The notes below the pieces were generated by a model. That model worked only from the letters and a program-made list of their open reading frames with translations. It searched no databases and was not told the DNA's origin. A program made the translations under genes and the position numbers. Positions 52,585 through 55,298 of a DNA stretch of 55,298 bases are shown one piece after another; the first letter of the stretch is position 1, and each line of letters starts with the position of its first letter. Source of the stretch: Exiguobacterium sp. FSL W8-0210 (GTDB taxonomy: Bacteria; Bacillota; Bacilli; Exiguobacteriales; Exiguobacteriaceae); the NCBI RefSeq assembly GCF_038006045.1, contig NZ_JBBOUK010000003.1, positions 1 to 55,298 on the forward strand. Direction: 5' to 3'.

Positions 52585-53433
52585 ATGACCAATCAGCTTG
52601 ATCTCTCACAGCAGGAAGCGATTGTTGTGACGTTCGGAAACTTTAAAGGCGGCACGGGAAAGACGACGAATAGCACGATGCTCGCTTACGCATTGGCCAA
52701 GAAAGGCTATCGTGTATTGCTCTGTGACCAAGATCCGCAGGCGAATGCGACTACCTTGTTCTTGAAAACGAAGGCTGCACGAGAAGATGATTACATAACC
52801 TTCGAGAAAACATTGATGGCCGCAATGCAAGAAGGCGATTTAAGTAGCATTGTCACAGAAGTTACGGACAATCTGTTTCTACTTCCCTCGTTCAGTGATT
52901 TCGCACAGTACCCGAAGTTTCTTGAGAAGAAGTTTGAGAAAGAAGTGGACCGCGTGACGTATCTGTCTACTTTGCTTGAACCTCTGAAGAGCGAGTTTGA
53001 TTTCATTTTTGTGGACGTTCCTCCCACTATCTCCATCTATACTGACTCTGCCCTCTATGCCTCTGATTTCGTTGTCGTTGTACTTCAGACACAGGAACGA
53101 AGCTTGCAGGGAGCCGAGGTGTTCACACAGTACCTGCAGACATTGCTGGATGACTATGATGCTGATTTTGATATTCTTGGAATCCTACCGGTTCTTCTCA
53201 AAAATGGTGCAGCCGTAGATATGGCAACGCTTGAAAATGCCAAGAATGTATTTGGATCGCATAACCTTTTTGAAGGTGTGATCAAGAACATGGAGCGTTT
53301 GAAGCGATATGACATCACTGGGATTGTCGAGGAAGATATGCATGATAAACGTGTCATGGAGACATACGCGAAAGTCGCAGAGGAGTTCTTACACCGTCTC
53401 GAAGCAGAAATGAATTACGTGGAACAGGGGTGA
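52585..53433 (+). CDS. parA: ParA-family partition ATPase
   Basis: A 282-residue deviant Walker ATPase that positions plasmid copies on the nucleoid. Walker A FKGGTGKTTNS (residues 17-27), CDQDPQANAT, and the later FIFVDVPPTI and VVLQTQERS motifs are clear. No N-terminal helix-turn-helix, so it is a small type Ib ParA. ATG 52585 follows AAAAGGAGG. It overlaps the downstream gene by 4 bases. Confidence 0.94.
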   Translation: MTNQLDLSQQEAIVVTFGNFKGGTGKTTNSTMLAYALAKKGYRVLLCDQDPQANATTLFLKTKAAREDDYITFEKTLMAAMQEGDLSSIVTEVTDNLFLLPSFSDFAQYPKFLEKKFEKEVDRVTYLSTLLEPLKSEFDFIFVDVPPTISIYTDSALYASDFVVVVLQTQERSLQGAEVFTQYLQTLLDDYDADFDILGILPVLLKNGAAVDMATLENAKNVFGSHNLFEGVIKNMERLKRYDITGIVEEDMHDKRVMETYAKVAEEFLHRLEAEMNYVEQG

Positions 53434-53804
53434 ATAATATGTCAGATTTGATTCAAAAACCAACGAAAAAGCGGTTGCTGGACCGTAAGGGTGCAGCGGC
53501 GCCGCAACAAACATATAAAGCTGAAGTATCTGAAGACAAAACAGTGGAATCTAAATCTACTGCTCAGAAAGAAACCTCAAACAAACGATCAGCTAAGAAC
53601 TCCGTCAATATGGGTTCCAGCACTGTTCGTGTATCAAACCTTACAAAAAATAAATTGTCAGCGTTAGTGACAATGGGCAAAGCTGATTCGGCAGATGCGA
53701 TTATTTCTACGATGATTGACGAGTATCTTGAGCTATTCTCTTCCAATGAGAGAAAAGAATATGAGCTGATTCGAGACGTTTTGATGATGAAGCACAGTAA
53801 ATAA
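53430..53804 (+). CDS. partition DNA-binding protein, ribbon-helix-helix type (ParB functional analogue)
   Basis: A 124-residue protein with a flexible charged N terminus (residues 1-60) and a C-terminal ribbon-helix-helix-like part, SSTVRVSNLTKNKLSALVTMGKADSADAIISTMIDEYLELF. It is translationally coupled to parA (ATGA overlap). Type Ib partition systems use such small proteins to bind repeated centromere sites; the GTATACATGTATAC repeats are the natural candidates. No ParB nucleotide-binding domain is present. Confidence 0.78.
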   Translation: MNNMSDLIQKPTKKRLLDRKGAAAPQQTYKAEVSEDKTVESKSTAQKETSNKRSAKNSVNMGSSTVRVSNLTKNKLSALVTMGKADSADAIISTMIDEYLELFSSNERKEYELIRDVLMMKHSK

Positions 53805-53835
53805 AAAAGGCAGTCCATAATGAACGAGCATGCTC

Positions 53836-53839
53836 CAGT
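53836..53839 (+). repeat. target duplication CAGT of the terminal IS
   Basis: CAGT abuts the left IS end at 53840; across the circular junction the window starts with CAGT at 1-4, right after the IS end at 55298. Four bases fit the 3-5 bp duplication of IS3-family elements. Confidence 0.7.
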
Positions 53840-53877
53840 TAATCTGTACCCCATGTAAAGGACATTAATAAAAAAAC

Positions 53878-54738
53878 TTATGCTGCTTCAAGGAGATGAT
53901 TCCTGTACTGTACGGGAGTCATCTTTTTCATGTTCCATTGATAACGATGATGGTTGTAATAGTTAATGGCTTTTCGGATTTCACGCTGTAGTGAATCGAA
54001 CGTGGTACAGGCCTTTAACTCGACGATATCCTTGAAATGCCCAAAGAATGATTCCTGGACAGCGTTATCCCAACAGTTGCCCCGTCGGGACATGGATTGA
54101 CCTAGCTTCATACGCTTCACCTCTTTCTGGTAGGTCGGGCTCGTGTAGTGCCCTCCTTGATCTGAATGGATGAATGCGTCCTTGTCCAAGCGAATCCTCC
54201 GGTTCTTCCGTAAACGCTTCAACGTGTCCAATACAATGTCGAGATTGATGTTCTCAGAGAGTTGATGCGCCAATACCTCATTGGTCGAACCATCCACGAT
54301 GGTCGAAAGATAGGCCCGCTTACCGTTCCCGTAAAATATGTAGGTGATATCGGTGAGAAGCACCTTATAGGGCGTGCCCTGTTTGAACTCGCGTTTGAGG
54401 TGGTTCGGCACCACCCGGTGCTCGGCGGTCGCCTTAATGAGCCGTTTGTATGGTTTCGCCTTACGGATTGGACACACGATGTTGTATTTCCGCATGATAC
54501 GTCGGATGCACTTCAGGTTCATCGTCACACCGAAATGACCAGACAGCACCATCTTGATCTGCCTAGCACCCTTCTTGCGCTTCTTGAAGTGGAACGCCTT
54601 CAGAACGAAGTCACGAAGAGCCATGTCTCTCGATTCGCGCTCCTGTCTGATCTGTCTCCTCCGTTCCGAGAAATAGGCGTGGTATCCCTGACGTGACACC
54701 CCGGCCACCTGACAGAGATGGCTGACCATCCCCTTCAT
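53878..54738 (-). CDS. IS3-family transposase OrfB
   Basis: A 286-residue DDE transposase half, with the HTH_21-like GARQIKMVLSGHFG, then TDITYIFYGNGKRAYLSTI (Asp), IHSDQGGHYTS (Asp) and NCWDNAVQESFFGHFK (Glu), ending NYYNHHRYQWNMKKMTPVQYRNHL. In frame it can be read further upstream (to about 54800) through KYELIQGVIIKHKMKGMV, into the orfA end, so the natural product is probably an OrfAB fusion made by a -1 frameshift at about 54800. Confidence 0.92.
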   Translation of the reverse strand: MKGMVSHLCQVAGVSRQGYHAYFSERRRQIRQERESRDMALRDFVLKAFHFKKRKKGARQIKMVLSGHFGVTMNLKCIRRIMRKYNIVCPIRKAKPYKRLIKATAEHRVVPNHLKREFKQGTPYKVLLTDITYIFYGNGKRAYLSTIVDGSTNEVLAHQLSENINLDIVLDTLKRLRKNRRIRLDKDAFIHSDQGGHYTSPTYQKEVKRMKLGQSMSRRGNCWDNAVQESFFGHFKDIVELKACTTFDSLQREIRKAINYYNHHRYQWNMKKMTPVQYRNHLLEAA

Positions 54739-54788
54739 TTTGTGCTTGATGATGACACCTTGAATCAGCTCATATTTTTGCGATGTGC

Positions 54789-55205
54789 TTAGTCCAGCTT
54801 TCCTCTCCCTTCCGCCAGGCGGATCTCCTTTAATAGTTCGACCTCTGCTTTCAACAGCTTGTTTTCGGCCTCGAGCTTCGCGTACCGTTCTTCTGTAGAC
54901 AGTTCTCTATCTCTCCACCTTCCTGAATTACTTGATCGTGTATCGCGTAGCCCCATTACCCCATCTTTTCGGTAAGCCCGTGTCCAGCGATTTTTACAAG
55001 AACTCATACGCCGTTCACCGAGTACCTCCACATCGAATCCACATCCCCGGAAGATTTCCACAGGGAACTTCCCTTCCAACGTCTGTGCTATAAAGAGTTC
55101 CTTGAACTCATCTGTATACGTGATCCCTTTCGGGCTCACAGATTTAACGTAAGGATTTGCGGCTAGCGCATCTATTTCTTTTGACGTAAACATCTTCTTC
55201 GACAC
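54789..55205 (-). CDS. IS3-family OrfA
   Basis: A 138-residue DNA-binding half with a helix-turn-helix region (YTDEFKELFIAQTLEGKFPVEIFRGCGFDVEVLGERRMSSCKNRWTRAYRKDGVMGL) and a leucine-zipper tail (YAKLEAENKLLKAEVELLKEIRL). The stop sits about 50 bases before the first ATG of orfB, but the two frames overlap in the GGAAAG region, as usual for programmed frameshifting. Start ATG 55205 has no strong ribosome binding site visible. Confidence 0.88.
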   Translation of the reverse strand: MSKKMFTSKEIDALAANPYVKSVSPKGITYTDEFKELFIAQTLEGKFPVEIFRGCGFDVEVLGERRMSSCKNRWTRAYRKDGVMGLRDTRSSNSGRWRDRELSTEERYAKLEAENKLLKAEVELLKEIRLAEGRGKLD

Positions 55206-55298
55206 TCGAATTCACTCCCAATATGATTTAGTCCAGTGTACACAAAAACCCTGAGCAGTAGACTTTTTTTTAGTGTCTACTACTCAGGGTACAGTTTA

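Larger units (their letters stand above)
53840..55298 (-). mobile_element. complete IS3-family element, 1459 bp
   Basis: The left end TAATCTGTACCCCATG and, inward from the right end, TAAACTGTACCCTGAG are imperfect terminal repeats. Between them lie orfB and orfA on the minus strand. The element sits exactly in the loop of the partition-operon terminator and is flanked by CAGT if the window is circular. It differs from the IS at 3197-4833 in both ends and genes. No lesion is seen, so it may be mobile. Confidence 0.88.

Overview
The window looks like a complete, circular, mobilisable or self-transmissible plasmid of a low-to-medium GC Gram-positive bacterium (Bacillota, order Bacillales; Exiguobacterium or a close relative is my best guess from gene style, not proven). 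It carries a primase-type plasmid initiator, a ParA/ribbon-helix-helix partition pair, long runs of a 16-bp iteron, a relaxase with an adjacent origin-of-transfer-like region, a type IV secretion gene set of the Gram-positive (TrsC/D/E/K-like) kind, and no ribosomal or core housekeeping genes. Circularity is supported by the ends. The IS3-family element that ends the window has a 4-bp CAGT on its left side, and the window itself begins with CAGT. Removing the IS and joining the ends rebuilds a perfect intrinsic terminator behind the partition operon.

Layout from left to right: (1) 1-818, iterons and a structured leader; rep at 819-2147; then an OLD-type nuclease gene broken by a frameshift and by an IS3-family insertion (3197-4833). 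(2) 4886-12527, a complete lactose PTS and tagatose-6-phosphate module: lacF-lacE-lacG on the minus strand, and lacR-lacA-lacB-lacC-lacD on the plus strand, with a shared regulatory region between them. It is visibly more AT-rich than the conjugation genes. A serine resolvase follows (12632-13180). (3) 13383-20275, a type I restriction-modification operon hsdM-hsdS-hsdR. (4) 20471-23727, a YolD-like gene under a LexA-like box, a RadC/JAB gene, two unknown genes, a HTH regulator, and several strongly structured gene-free stretches. (5) 23867-32333, a cargo block for thiol and redox chemistry: flavin reductase, egtB-egtD (ergothioneine) with a disulfide-reductase-like flavoprotein, haloacid dehalogenase, a Crp/Fnr regulator, glutaredoxin-like, thioredoxin, membrane protein, peroxiredoxin and OsmC. 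(6) 32418-48287, the transfer region, all on the minus strand: secretion genes, then oriT-like repeats, relaxosome and relaxase genes, then an ArdC-like antirestriction/metallopeptidase protein. (7) 48586-53804, two HTH regulators, a microprotein, a 493-residue PD-(D/E)XK-like protein of unknown role, a toxin-antitoxin pair and parA/parB. (8) 53840-55298, the second IS3-family element.

The genes fit together as a stable plasmid (rep, par, toxin-antitoxin, restriction-modification) that spreads by conjugation (T4SS, MobP relaxase, ArdC). It gives its host lactose use by the PTS/tagatose route and an antioxidant thiol toolkit. The most unusual signals are: the long-range inverted repeats at 20903-21134; the tra leader at 48316-48573, whose left arm can also fold locally; the IS insertion exactly in a terminator loop; the plasmid-borne egtBD plus a reductase lacking the usual catalytic His; and the orphan nuclease-like protein at 49926-51407. 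All names rest on reading motifs by eye; no database search was run.
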